This document shows, one piece after another, positions 22,133-32,579 of a stretch of 64,000 bases of DNA. The notes under the pieces were generated by a model. That model was not told the DNA's origin, ran no database searches, and saw only the letters and a list, made by a program, of their open reading frames with translations. The position numbers were made by a program, and so were the translations under genes. This DNA comes from Cystobasidium ongulense (taxonomy: Eukaryota > Basidiomycota > Cystobasidiomycetes > Cystobasidiales > Cystobasidiaceae): contig BQUP01000002.1 of NCBI GenBank assembly GCA_022835595.1, positions 2,714,534-2,778,533 on the forward strand. Reading direction: 5' to 3'. The first letter of the stretch is position 1, and each line of letters starts with the position of its first letter.

Positions 22133-23623
22133 CTACATTGTCAACAGTATGCTTTCCCCGTCTATGTCCTCTGAATCTTGCGGAGCATCGCTATCTACAT
22201 CCATAGCAGACGCTAGACTCGTCCGGCTGACGTGGTTTATCCCGCTTCCCTGCTTTGGCGGCCAACTACACTCTGCATGCGCGTCTTGTCCTGATGATGG
22301 TACAAGGCTGCTATCGTCCTTTTCGTCGATGTAAGGCTTCCTGCGGTCCTCCAGGTCAGTCCGTTTGACTGTTTTCTTCTGCTTGCTGATAGACTCAGTT
22401 GCGTTTGATCCGGTGGCAGGTTTCTTCGGCTTGACAGTCTGATACTGTACTTTCTTTGTTTTCGAATTCAGGGTCAATACGCGGCGCTCGCCTGACGCTG
22501 CTATTGCCTGCTCCTTCGCTTGCGCAGTCCGATAAGCCTGCCTAACTTGCTGATAGTGATCTTGTCCGGCGCCGGCCTTGCGTGCATAGTCAATGCTACC
22601 TCCTGGCGGCTCGAAAGGTAGGATCGACGAGCCGTCGTGAAGCTCAGGGAACTGAATCGCCCTCCTCGCTCGCTCCTCCTCCTCTGACTGCTGCTGTAAG
22701 CGGGCTTTCTCTCTCCTAGACACAGTTTCGAGCTCAGCCTCCAGCTGGGCTGTCTTCTCAGCCAAGGTCGCATCGCTTATCAAGGGTCTGAAACTACAGC
22801 TTGGGCATGCACGACCGTACGGCACATTAATGTCGCACAGTACTAGCAAGCATCGCGGACAATTTGGGATCACCGGCGAGACAGGATGTTCTTGGGCTAA
22901 TGCATGCAACGGTCAATGGACGAGAAAATTTCAACGTCGAGGGAACACAAAGAGTCTCACCTTGGCAGAAGCAAGCTCTCTCGTTGCTTTGGCCTCGCAC
23001 TGCGCGCAGCCTTTGCTCAAGTTGACGTAGCTTGCGCTGGGCAGCTTCAGCTGCTGCCTCGGACGAGGCATGATCCAGAGTGAAGGCTGACGTTGAAGGC
23101 TGGCTAATAGCTGAAGGAAGGGCCACATTTACTAACGGTGCTTGTACAACCTGTATCTTTGCATTGGAGGTTGACCGCGATACTGTGGCGGAAGCTGGAG
23201 CGACCGACGGTTTAGGCTGAGGCCGGGTCGATTTGGAAACTGCCGTAGCACGTGGAGGTACAAACGTGGATTCGAGCTGTTGCGGTGCTGGCTTAGCCTT
23301 CCTGGCCGCAGCAGGTGGGAAGCGACTGTTCGCATACGCCGTGATGAAGTGAGATTGTGCGCTGTCATTGCCCAGAAGTCCCTGCAAGCGTCCAGGTCAG
23401 ACTACTCCTACTGCACTACATGAGACCTTGACGCATACCGTCAGATGATCCTGAAGCTCTGGGCGGGTTTTCATGCTGTTGAGATACGGCAAGACACTTT
23501 GATCAATGGTTTCATCGTCTGAAAGCAGGAGCGGTGAGCAAAAGCGAGGCCAGCAGCACAGCGAGAGCTCTTACCAAGCCCTAGATAGAGCGAGAGCTGA
23601 TTGCGGACCTCGCTGCCATTCAT
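22133..23623 (-). CDS. RQT4: Rqt4/TRIP4-type C2HC5 zinc-finger protein
   Basis: Four exons (23623-23575, 23518-23439, 23381-22961, 22896-22133) give 437 residues. The N terminus (RNQLSLYLGLDD, LLGNDSAQSHFITAYANSRF) matches the amphipathic N-terminal region of TRIP4/ASC-1 proteins. The zinc finger reads CFCQ..EHP ... NCPRCLLVLC ... GRACPSC near residues 180-215, a C2HC5 type split by intron 3. A coiled coil (EKTAQLEAELETVSRREKARLQQ) follows, then a basic linker and an acidic tail. In yeast and man this protein belongs to the ribosome-quality-control trigger complex with Slh1/ASCC3 and Cue3/ASCC2, which splits collided ribosomes. The acceptor of exon 4 could lie five bases further downstream. 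It is convergent with the DUF2015 gene, stops 98 bases apart. Confidence 0.8.
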
Positions 23624-23774
23624 GTTGCTGTTGCGGTACTTGCTGTGTAATATAAAGTCAAGCTGCCAACATGGCAATCGATAAAGAGAACGACATGTGG
23701 CTGTCTGCACACTTGATTAATTAAAGATGATAACACTAAGTGCACAACAACAGCAGTGGAAACTTTCTCCCAAT

Positions 23775-26754
23775 CTAAGCACTATCACTCCATCTTCCGC
23801 CGCAGAATAGACAATACTTCGCACCTCGGAGCGCCTTCTGTGCTAGTGTCTCATGTGGTCCGCTGTTGCTGTCTTCCCTGGGAATGTGCGACTTCCTGCT
23901 GCATACTGTACATGTTCGCGCATTGGCAGTGAACATGACCGCCAAGGTCACGCTACAACGCACTGAAAGGCAAATATCAGTCATGTTCGGGCGTAGCCTA
24001 CGAATCTGATTGCTCACCCCAAGCATGTCCATTTCGACAAGTGCCTCTGCCCAGTTCCCGGAACGGAATGACTTCGTTGCAAGCAGCGCACTTCTCTTCT
24101 TCGTCAAGCTCGGTTGGGAATACATCGATGTTTGACGTCTCGCCATTCATGTCCGCCAATTCCGAAGGCGCAGCGACCAACGCTACCAGGACCTTCACGT
24201 ATCTCTGCTTGACCAGGGCGTTTGCTGGAACGTTCCCAGCGTCAGAAAAGAGCGCCAGTTATGTGAACGCTTGTAACGCACCTGCATGTGTAGTTGGATG
24301 GCTCAACAGACCGTCGAGTGCGCGGAACACTAATGTATAGATTGCCAGATGTGACTGCCGGAGCCACTGCTGGCACTTTTGCCTTGTAGACTCGAACTCG
24401 GCATTCGTCTGCGTTACAAAATTATCAATAGTCTGCAGCGAGGCGCAAGTGAAAGTTGAACCGCTCACATGCACGTATTGGATAATGAGAATGCCTAATC
24501 GTAGTGCTTGCAGCTTGGAATCGCTCAAAAGGAATGATATATACTCTTCATCGGTGCCGCTCAGTATCGAGGGCACATATGTGAGATCAACGAGCTTTTC
24601 GACGACCTCGATTAGTCGGATGATAAAGTCCCCTCGGTCCAACAAATGTCGAAGAACAAGCATGATAGGAAAGAGAATTTTTTGGGAGGACTTCGAGCAT
24701 CCTACAGAGCTGATTGAGTACGCGAAAACACACAATGGATGATTTGTTCGACTCACCAACCTCGGCCTCGACCGTCAACGCAAAAGTTATCCCATTGATT
24801 ACTCGTTCTTCCGGCTCTCCATTATTCCACCGTGCAATCGCAAAGCTGACTTTCCTCAAATTTGGCATGAGATACAAACGCCTGTCCAGCTGATGCGCCT
24901 CGTATGTCCAAAGCACAGTACCATCCCGATCAAGCTGCACAAAGCTTGACAAATGCATAGCAGCGGTGCTCGGAATAGGGGCCTTGTTCTTCCTCCTGCT
25001 ACCACTTTTTTCGAGAGTCATGAAGGTATGCCGGAGATCCTCGCAGAGTGCGAGCGATCCTTCTTGTGCAGATTTGGCTTCCTGCAACGAAATCAAGCGG
25101 GGTGCAGCAGAAGCGACATCACAAATTTGACGGAGTGTTCCATCGCTCATTGCGATGACCATATCATTCGATTTGGGAAGACCGACAAAGTCAATCCCGC
25201 TCGGTATGCTTGTCCACCCGCGAAAGTCCTCTATTGGTACTGCAAGTTCGTGAATAGTCGTCGGCTTCCAGATAGTAACATTTGCGAGGCGACCAATGGC
25301 AAGAGTGCTATCGTCGAGCCATTTTAAAGATGTGACTGCTGTTGGGCTTGTAGCTACTGAGTCGTATGGAGAGCATGCAATTCTTCCATCTTCAAGCAGT
25401 GACAGACTGAGCAACTGTACATGCCCTGCCGCCCCGGCAACGGCTAGCAAAGAGGAGAATACTGAGGAAGAGCACTGCTTTAGCTCAACACTCACTTATA
25501 TACTATTCACTCATGAAGCTCACCAGGTTGACCGTGCTCATTCATGTTCGAGGTCCATTGCGACCAAGCCATTAGAAGAGGCCATTGATCAAGCACTTTC
25601 TTGTCCATCAATATCGCCAACGCGCCCGTAGGCTGAGATCTACGTCAAAAGGAGATTATCAGGGTGCAGCATGGGCAAGTAAAGCGATGATCTTACCTCC
25701 AAAAAGTGACATGACCGGATTTATGACCGACTGCAAGCATGCTATCATCCCTTACCGCATGCAAAGGACTGGAGTGCGACCAAGCTACCGCTAAACCGAA
25801 GTATCAGCATCTGTACCAGCAATCGGGCAGCCTTCTGCTTACAAGTGCTTTGTGACTGCATGGTATATTGATCCCGCCTGGCCTTTTGCTCGGATGCGCT
25901 TTCCGAGGGATTGGCAGAGTATGGCAAAAAGGGGTCTTTGCGTAAAGATGCCATGTATACCGCCGTGAGATCGAACACCTGCAACAAAGCCAGGAGGGAC
26001 GGCATGAGATATTTGCAGAGACACTCGATATTACCTGCACTACCATACCTCTTGCCAGACAGACTTGACGGCGTCGCTACCCGGTCCATAGATGAGTACT
26101 TCGCAATTGACAGTCAGAGCAGCCAGCAAGCACCTGAGTCACTCAATATTCATGCTTAGCGAACATTATGTATTGCTTATCCGCATGTCAGGATTGGAGA
26201 CTCACCAGCCTCCTTGGCTCAGACCGCTAGGACTCCACGAGGCCATTCTCCAGCCATTGTCGAGCGCGCCAGGGGCGGTCAACCGCGAATCTGTGCGGTT
26301 TTGCAGAGTTCAGCGCTCCTTCTCGGCCCATCTATGATCAGGTAAGATTCCACTGACCAATAGTGAATTCTTCCCACTCTACGGATCTGTTTGGTATCGG
26401 GATTGATGTCTTGAAAATTGTTAGACCTGAGCATTCTCCTGGCTGAAAGTCCTCGTCCTTCTCATCGGCTGACCACTGGTCCGGTAGCTTGTTCCCTGGA
26501 TAGCCAGAGAGAGCGGATCGGTCTTCTCGTACGGAGAGTCCGAGCCCGGGAGTCTAAAAAGGGTACAAGGGGCAACCGTTTAGCACAAGCTCGACAGTTA
26601 GGCTAATTTCAGAGACTCTTAAGGCTGCACGCACAAGGATATGCAGGAAGTTGTGAGTGAGAACGAGTATTTGGCCATCCGCAGATTGGGACGAGCTGGA
26701 TGGGACTTCTGCTCGCGAGTACGAGGTAAGCTCGCCCGCCGCTTCCACGAACAT
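23775..26754 (-). CDS. sfc9: TFIIIC subunit with delta N-terminal and zf-TFIIIC domains (Sfc9/Tfc8/GTF3C4-like)
   Basis: Eleven exons (26754-26635, 26553-26358, 26290-26206, 26133-26049, 25978-25756, 25730-25697, 25639-25524, 25461-24757, 24701-24282, 24224-24018, 23962-23775) close in frame at 792 residues. The N terminus is a WD-like propeller: SADGQILVLTHNFLHIL, WRMASWSPSGLS, CLLAALTVNCEVLIYG, VGHKSGHVTFWR, LLAVAGAAGHVQLLSL. The C terminus holds the zinc finger: CAACNEVIPF, GTCRNGHAW, RCSVTLAVMF, CTVCSRKS, YCLFCGGRW. This is the TFIIIC90 architecture. TFIIIC binds A and B boxes of tRNA genes and recruits TFIIIB. Intron-exon structure was fixed by propeller motifs and phase. The start ATG at 26754 gives MFVEAAGELTSYSR. 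Confidence 0.85.
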
Positions 26755-26911
26755 GCTTGATTGAGAGAGATTGCTGTCCACTGGTAATCCCGCCGTGCCG
26801 GAGGCTCAAGGTGCTCTCTCGCGACTTATCAAATGCGTGTCGCGAAGCTGTGATCACGAGAAGCGCAATCGCCTGCAAAGCTCATGGGTTCACCAGACTA
26901 GCGAAGGTCTG

Positions 26912-27082
26912 ATGGAAGCTGTACTTTTGAATCTCATCTTGACATCTTTATCTGCCGTAATTGTGCTGGTTGAGTTGGTGTGCAAGTACAAGTGTCGACA
27001 ATTCCATGGACGACACAAAAAGCAATCGATAAATACAGCAGAAGGTGAATCCAGTATGGATAACATTAGAGACTCGTATTAA
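26912..27082 (+). CDS. Putative 56-residue single-span microprotein
   Basis: The frame encodes MEAVLLNLILTSLSAVIVLV, a hydrophobic N-terminal anchor, then Lys/Arg/His-rich residues (CKYKCRQFHGRHKK) and a polar tail. The positive-inside rule would place the tail in the cytosol. The frame lies upstream of, and divergent to, the TFIIIC gene. No homologue is known to me, and it could equally be a first exon or chance. Confidence 0.3.
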   Translation: MEAVLLNLILTSLSAVIVLVELVCKYKCRQFHGRHKKQSINTAEGESSMDNIRDSY

Positions 27083-27264
27083 TCTGTCCGTAACACGCAC
27101 ACAAAGCGAGGCTTTGACTGGATTGTGGTGATTACACGCTATTACTTTACTACATGAGGCGCAGACAGAATGTAAAGATGCTACAGCAATAAGGTTGCAA
27201 TACAGTAGATGCTACGAGACGAAATGTCGACGGCATGAATGGGCAGTTGGAAGAGTGCCTTGCC

Positions 27265-27971
27265 TTAGACGGCACCGTATGGCGGAGGTGCGCCCTTGTG
27301 GCTGCCTTGCTGTACACTGTGGCCTTGGTTATGGTATGAAGCTTGTCCGGCGTATATCTCATTACCCGAAGTACCCTGATGCGGTGCTTGGCCAGCGAAT
27401 TGATGCGTTGCCTCGTCGGGTCCACCGATGGGTTCATAGACGCCCTGCGAAACATACACATAGCCTTGCGGACCGTATCGTTCTTCGGCCTGGATCTGTA
27501 TGCAGGAATGGGCAGGGTGTCAAGGTCAGTAGCTGAAGGTCGGTCGCAGCAAATGGAAGTGGCGCATGAGCTCACCTTCTTGTAGATGAGCCAGAAAGCA
27601 TGAAGACTGGGTGGAGCAAGTTAGTAATGCTCATCATATGGCTGTCCTCGCGTGCATAGGAATACACATACTGTCCGGGAATGTCTGCATGGGTGTGGAA
27701 GCTATTAGCACCAAGAGAGCCTCTCCGAAACAAGGCGATCCACTTACAGCCAAGCACAGTGAGGAGTATATTTAGCATCAGAGCACAGCTACAGCCTGTT
27801 ACAATGGCCTTTACAGTGAGGGTTCAACACAAGAGACGTTTAGTCAATGAGGCCATGCCACTTGATGAAAGACGTGGCAACAGGACTCACTGCGCTTGCT
27901 GGCGGAAACAGGATGGCTATGAGAATGAGCAGAACATCCGAGAAGCGGACAGTAGATGATGTCGAGTCCAT
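27265..27971 (-). CDS. PMP3: Pmp3-type plasma membrane proteolipid
   Basis: Five exons (27971-27891, 27808-27748, 27684-27672, 27606-27576, 27495-27265) give 138 residues; exon 3 has 13 bases. The core reads VLLILIAILFPPASA, TGCSCALMLNILLTVLGYIPG and HLHAFWLIYKK, the two-span Pmp3/UPF0057 signature. Family members are small plasma-membrane proteins that influence membrane potential and salt tolerance. The 80-residue C-terminal extension is Gly/Gln/Tyr-rich and ends in PPYGAV, giving a PPxY motif that could bind a WW-domain ubiquitin ligase such as Rsp5 (inference). The acceptor of exon 2 is set by family alignment; the nearer AG would be out of frame. Confidence 0.88.
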
Positions 27972-28264
27972 GTTGCTGTGTGGTGCTTGTGTTTCGGGAA
28001 TGCTGTTGGGTTGGCGTGAGGGTGACGAGCTGACTCTCTTGCCAGAGGCGCTGTGGTTTCCTGTTCTTTGCCCGATCCAACACGACGATGGCGTCCTCAG
28101 CACGTTACTCTGTGTAGAGCCCTCCACTCGAGCAATATGGGGTACAGCGGTACACGCTTCCTACCCTTTGATAACAACGACTGTATTCAGTCGCCATCAA
28201 TGGTAGATGGCGGTGGCACCTTGTCAGTCGGTCACGCATATGCGCGCCTCAGGAAAACTGACTG

Positions 28265-28933
28265 ATGATGGACAGCTGCAGAGCTCGCTTTCTGGACCTA
28301 GCCGCTCCAGAGATAATTCTCGAGGTGGTCGAGCATCTCAATCAGGCCGATTTGGCGAGCCTTGCAACTGTATGCAAAGGCATGCATAATCTCGCGCAAG
28401 GCTTCCTATACCGTCACATTTCACTTCGCAATGACAAAGATGCCCTTCAACTTATCCGAGCTCATGAATTGGGCAATCTCAACTTGCCAAGGCATGTCAC
28501 GAACGGAACACGGTCTCTCGTTGCGGGCAACATAGGCAAGGTCAAACTTCTTACCATACTCAAATCATGCTCTTGTCGCCTGCAGCATCTTACTATCGAC
28601 TGCCGCTTATTGTCAAGACAAGACCAAATGGAGATTTGCGAGTGCCTCGCTCACCTCGATGTCGCTCTGAAAACGATCCGTCTCAAGTATGCGCAGCCGG
28701 ATTTTGTGAATTGTATTCTGCAGCAAATACAGGAGCCCTCTGGACAGGTGATCATCGAGTAAGGATCACAGAAAGCACAGAAAGACGACCCAGTATCAAC
28801 AAGACTGTTGCTATCCGTACAGAGGCAGCAGGAGTCAACGACCCTCAAGAGCCTAGCCTATACTATGGCTGGAGAACTGGCTCCACCGGTCCAGCCTTAC
28901 GTACCGACAGGCAGTCCTTTGCCCAGTGCATGA
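28265..28933 (+). CDS. F-box protein
   Basis: The N terminus, LAAPEIILEVVEHLNQADLASLATVCKGMHNLAQGFLYRHIS, has F-box spacing (Leu-Pro-like start, LATVCK, hydrophobic end). F-box proteins dock substrates to SCF ubiquitin ligases through Skp1. Beyond it lie LRR-like hydrophobic repeats (LLTILKSCSCRLQHLTI, LDVALKTIRLKY). The unspliced frame stops at 28762. A GTAAGG donor at 28759 and an AG at 28824 would splice out 66 bases and add 36 residues (200 in total). That extension is uncertain, and further exons to about 29067 cannot be excluded. The start at 28265 or 28268 is equivalent. Confidence 0.5.
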
Positions 28934-29798
28934 GTCAGTACATTTACGAAGCGAACCAGAATAGATCGTTGGTTTCTATCACCGGCATCTCCATTTATCT
29001 CTCCATCCGAACGGTCATGAATCAGAGAGAGTCTGATTTACATGCACGCAGAAATCGTCTTGGATAGAAAGATATGTGTACGGCAGAAGCAGCGCGAGTC
29101 GAGGTAGCTATTCGAGGCGAAGGCCCGAAGGACCTCCGACCCCGTCGCCCTGCTTTGCGCAATGTGGCTCGGGGCGGCTTTTCATGCTGCGAAGGTTGTC
29201 GAACAACCTCCATACCGTACAAGGAATTCCGTGTCCGCATCATTGTACGAGAGTTCTCGAATCCATTCTTCTACTGTGTCAGAGACCGATGAACTTTCTT
29301 GCTAGCTTTGCCTAGTCGAGGTGGCCACAGAGAGAGAAACCTGCAAGCGTAACTGAATACCTCCAGTATGACGACGGTAGAGGTGTGTTCTACTCCACAA
29401 ATCAGCCAAGTGAGGTAGAGGATTGTGTGCTGGATGAGAGCGCGACAGTGTAGCTTTCGACTTGCTCTCAGTCTGTGAAGGCGAGATCACGTGATCTCTC
29501 GATCAAATCGTGAAATCGAAAGTCTTCGCGAGAAGTAATGATACATTGTTCTAGCTTTCTATCCAAACCGCGGCCCCAGCGGACTCTTGTCACAGAGCAG
29601 GACAGCATGAAGAACCACATAGCGAAGGTTCAAGACTGGATGATGACCACCGGCCATGCCCCACGCTCTGCTCTTGTTTGGCCATCAAATCCATGTTTGA
29701 CGCTTGCGACAGGGCCGTCCTGCCATCGTCCTTGCTCTGATGCCTGAGCAGCGAAGCAAGAGGGAGGACTCACGACCACTCCAACACTCGCATTCAGC
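28934..29798. other. Intergenic or uncalled 3' exon region
   Basis: A plus frame reaching 29067 could be a further F-box exon. Other frames here are short and lack domains. Nothing else is supported; the right part is the leader of the next gene. Confidence 0.35.
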
Positions 29799-30635
29799 AT
29801 GGGCAACAACGCCTCCAAGAACAGCAACCCCACCTCGTTCCCTCTGCGCAGATGGCCCACTTCGGGCGCCAGCAGGGTCGATCTCTTGGAAAATGTCAAC
29901 CATGTTCGAGAGGACGTGGATCGCTGGTACTCGGCCGTTGCAAGTGACCAAGTTGATGCAATAACACTCAACGAGGACGTCGTAAGTGCGGCAAATCTGG
30001 GCCTTGCTTGCTTGCATCAGCCGTGTCTTTCAGAATCTTTCCCTGATGACCACGCGTTAATTCGCCTACAGGTCTACCGCTTCCTCAACAGGCTGTGGAA
30101 GCACATCGACCAGACAGCCGAAGACGACACTGCAGCACACTACCAGCGAAGCCTACAGAGAGCATACGACCACATCGCCCGCTATTCTCACGGAAAACCC
30201 ATCAAATCCGGTCGAGCTAGGCGAACCCTGCGACTCGACTTGATGCACTGCGCACTCGAGCTCACGGCTTCGGTCTTGGTACTTCAGCAGGAAGCGGCAG
30301 AAGGCTATCAGCGACGCCGCCAAAGTCTCCCTATCATGGCGTGGGCAATGGTCGATGCCCTCGTGCGTACCTGTGAAGCAGAGGCCGATGCCGTTACACC
30401 TTGGAGTGGTGGTCTCATCACCAGACATGCAGACTCTGGAGAGTGGAAATGGCAATGCGGTCCTGTCTACACCAACAATCGCACCATTGGATCTCTCTCA
30501 GAAGGCGAGTCGTTGCTGCTTCTAGCGGTTGACCTGCGTAAAGGACTCTTGCAATACGACGAGCAAGAAGACAAGTATACCACCTTGCAAGGAAAGCACG
30601 CATCCGATATGAAACCCGTCAACACCGTCAAATGA
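29799..30635 (+). CDS. Unrecognised, putatively N-myristoylated protein
   Basis: The start MGNNASKN fits an N-myristoylation site (Gly2, Ser6, Lys7). A probable intron at 29982-30071 (GTAAGT...CTACAG, 90 bases) divides exons 29799-29981 and 30072-30635, giving 248 residues. The intron is a multiple of three and has no stop, so the unspliced frame is open too (278 residues). The protein is helical: RFLNRLWKHIDQTAEDD, then RLDLMHCALELTASVLVLQQEA, and ends with SEGESLLLLAVDLRKGLLQYDEQEDKY. I do not recognise a family. If myristoylated it would sit on the cytosolic face of a membrane. Confidence 0.6.
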   Translation: MGNNASKNSNPTSFPLRRWPTSGASRVDLLENVNHVREDVDRWYSAVASDQVDAITLNEDVVSAANLGLACLHQPCLSESFPDDHALIRLQVYRFLNRLWKHIDQTAEDDTAAHYQRSLQRAYDHIARYSHGKPIKSGRARRTLRLDLMHCALELTASVLVLQQEAAEGYQRRRQSLPIMAWAMVDALVRTCEAEADAVTPWSGGLITRHADSGEWKWQCGPVYTNNRTIGSLSEGESLLLLAVDLRKGLLQYDEQEDKYTTLQGKHASDMKPVNTVK

Positions 30636-31548
30636 TATGCCTCTCCTATACTCGGCCTTAATTATCTAAATACTCGCCCTTAATTATCACATTTCATTCA
30701 CCTCTTTATCGTGATAAACCCTTATCGCTTTCCTCCTACATACAAAAGAAGTAATATGTACTTTAATCCAAACCCGCCTGGGAGCATTCCTCAACCTTCA
30801 GTCACATTCATTATATCGCCTGGCAAAGGCGTCGGCGCAATTCTTCCAGTAAAGTCTCGAAAATGGTTATCAGCCTCTTGCCATGAAAGTATTCTGGCCG
30901 GAAGAAGGTCCAGGTTCTCAAACAAACCCGCCAACTACGAGAGGCGCTGATGCTGTGCACAGTAGCAATGACCGAGGTGACCTGTTTACTGCTGGAAAAG
31001 ACGATTGTCGTGATTGGTAGCGGGAGTGGTCCGAAAATTATAGCTGCATCAGCATATGGGTAACTCTGTATCTGCAGCGTGCGAGCGATGCGGTTTCAGA
31101 AGACGTGAGGTTGTACCAGCCTTTAGTTTGGATTGTTGGAGGTGGCTTTATGGCAATATTAGGCGGTCTCCAGTCTTACAATGCTTGGAGTCAAGTAATG
31201 CTTGAAGTGAAATAATGCTTGAAGTTAACTAATGCTTGAAGTTACCGCTGTCGAGGTTAACTCTGAGAATCAAGTCCAGCGGACTATATTGCCTGCTTCT
31301 TCGATAATTATCTAGCTGAATGAAACCTTTAACATATTCACCGTATCTCCCTATCCTGGACCAACCCAAGCAGAACTTGAGAAGGCCATTGGCGTTTTGC
31401 CGAATAAGCGTGATTCGTCATCTGTGCATCGCGCAGGTCACCTTTCGAACCATTGATTTCCATCACGAGTTGCTCTGAGCTTGAAGTCGCTGCAAACAAT
31501 CGCTTCGAGCCAGGTTGGCTTTCGATCATCCAGATCTATTGCCCAAAG
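30636..31548. other. Intergenic region with short tandem repeat
   Basis: Nine hundred bases with no supported gene. Frames at 30711-30950 and 31338-31529 lack domains. It contains the 17-base repeat listed separately and the promoter of the sigma-adaptin gene. Confidence 0.5.
31181..31246. repeat. 17-base tandem repeat, about four copies
   Basis: The unit begins ATGCTTGAAGT and recurs at 31181, 31198, 31215 and 31232 with a few substitutions in its second half; the last copy is incomplete. It lies in intergenic DNA. Confidence 0.85.
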
Positions 31549-32362
31549 ATGCCGGTAGGTCGAGCGTACAGGACCGAGATCTGGAAGAGCGTCCTAGTTG
31601 ACTCGCCGCTTGTCCCATCTGCAGATCAGCTACATCCTGCTCGTGTCGCGGCAAGGCAAAGTGCGCCTCCAGAAGTGGTTCACGACTTCGACGCCCAAGC
31701 AGAAGAACAAGGTCGTCAAGGATGTCACACAGCTCGTGCTAGCTAGACGGACGCGGATGTGCAACTTTATCGAGTACAAGGGTGGGTTGCAACCTTCCTT
31801 GGACTCTGTTCCCGGTGGAAGCCAAGGCTGACGCCGGCCTCGCGCACACTCGCATCAGACACCAAGGTCATTTATCGCAGATACGCGTCTTTGTTCTTCG
31901 TCATGGGCATTGGATCATCGGACAACGAGCTTGTTGCCCTCGAGATCATTCATAGATACGTCGAACTGCTCGACAAGTACTTTGGCAATGTACGTCCTTC
32001 CGCTTTTATCCCCAAGGTCAGGCGTAAGACAACTAACGCGCTCATGTCCAGGTGTGCGAATTAGATCTGTAAGGCAGATCCAGCATCCAATGCAAGTCGT
32101 CTCACTAAGTCTTGTCTCCTCAGTATATTCAATTTTCAAAAAGCATATGCCGTGAGCTTCTTCTGCTACGCGCATTCTACAATTCCGAGTGGCTAACTTT
32201 CGCATCCAACGACCACAGATGCTGGATGAGCTCATCATGGCAGGCGAGCTGCAAGAGACGAGTAAGAAGGCTGTGTTGCGAGCTATAGCACAAAGCGACC
32301 AGATAGAAGAGCAAGAGAACAGCGAAGACACGCTATCGAGGCTAGGTAGTCGAGCGCCATAG
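31549..32362 (+). CDS. APS1: AP-1 complex small subunit (sigma adaptin)
   Basis: Six exons (31549-31554, 31625-31781, 31859-31989, 32052-32068, 32124-32151, 32219-32362) close in frame at 160 residues. The first coding exon is only ATGCCG. The protein reads [92 protein letters not shown] and [12 protein letters not shown], the standard sigma1 landmarks. AP-1 is a clathrin adaptor at the trans-Golgi and endosomes. Its sigma subunit binds dileucine signals with gamma adaptin. The C terminus is slightly longer and acidic ([14 protein letters not shown]). Confidence 0.9.
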
Positions 32363-32579
32363 GTGGAGCTATAGCCCAGTCGACCCGGTCGACGAAGGTT
32401 GCTCGCCTTCGAAAGTGTATTGTATGTTGTAAGAACATCACAATATTTCCCGTCAGTATCGACTATTTGTGAGTGTATGGCGATAAGCCGTAGATGTGAA
32501 GTTTGTAGCCTCACCTGGAAGGCATAGCTATTCGAATTCAGATTACAACAACAGGTTCATATTCGGTGCAAGCCACCTT

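Noticed and set aside
31181-31246. CRISPR-like or operator array
   Set aside because: Repeats are directly adjacent without spacers in a eukaryotic intergenic region; a simple tandem repeat explains them.
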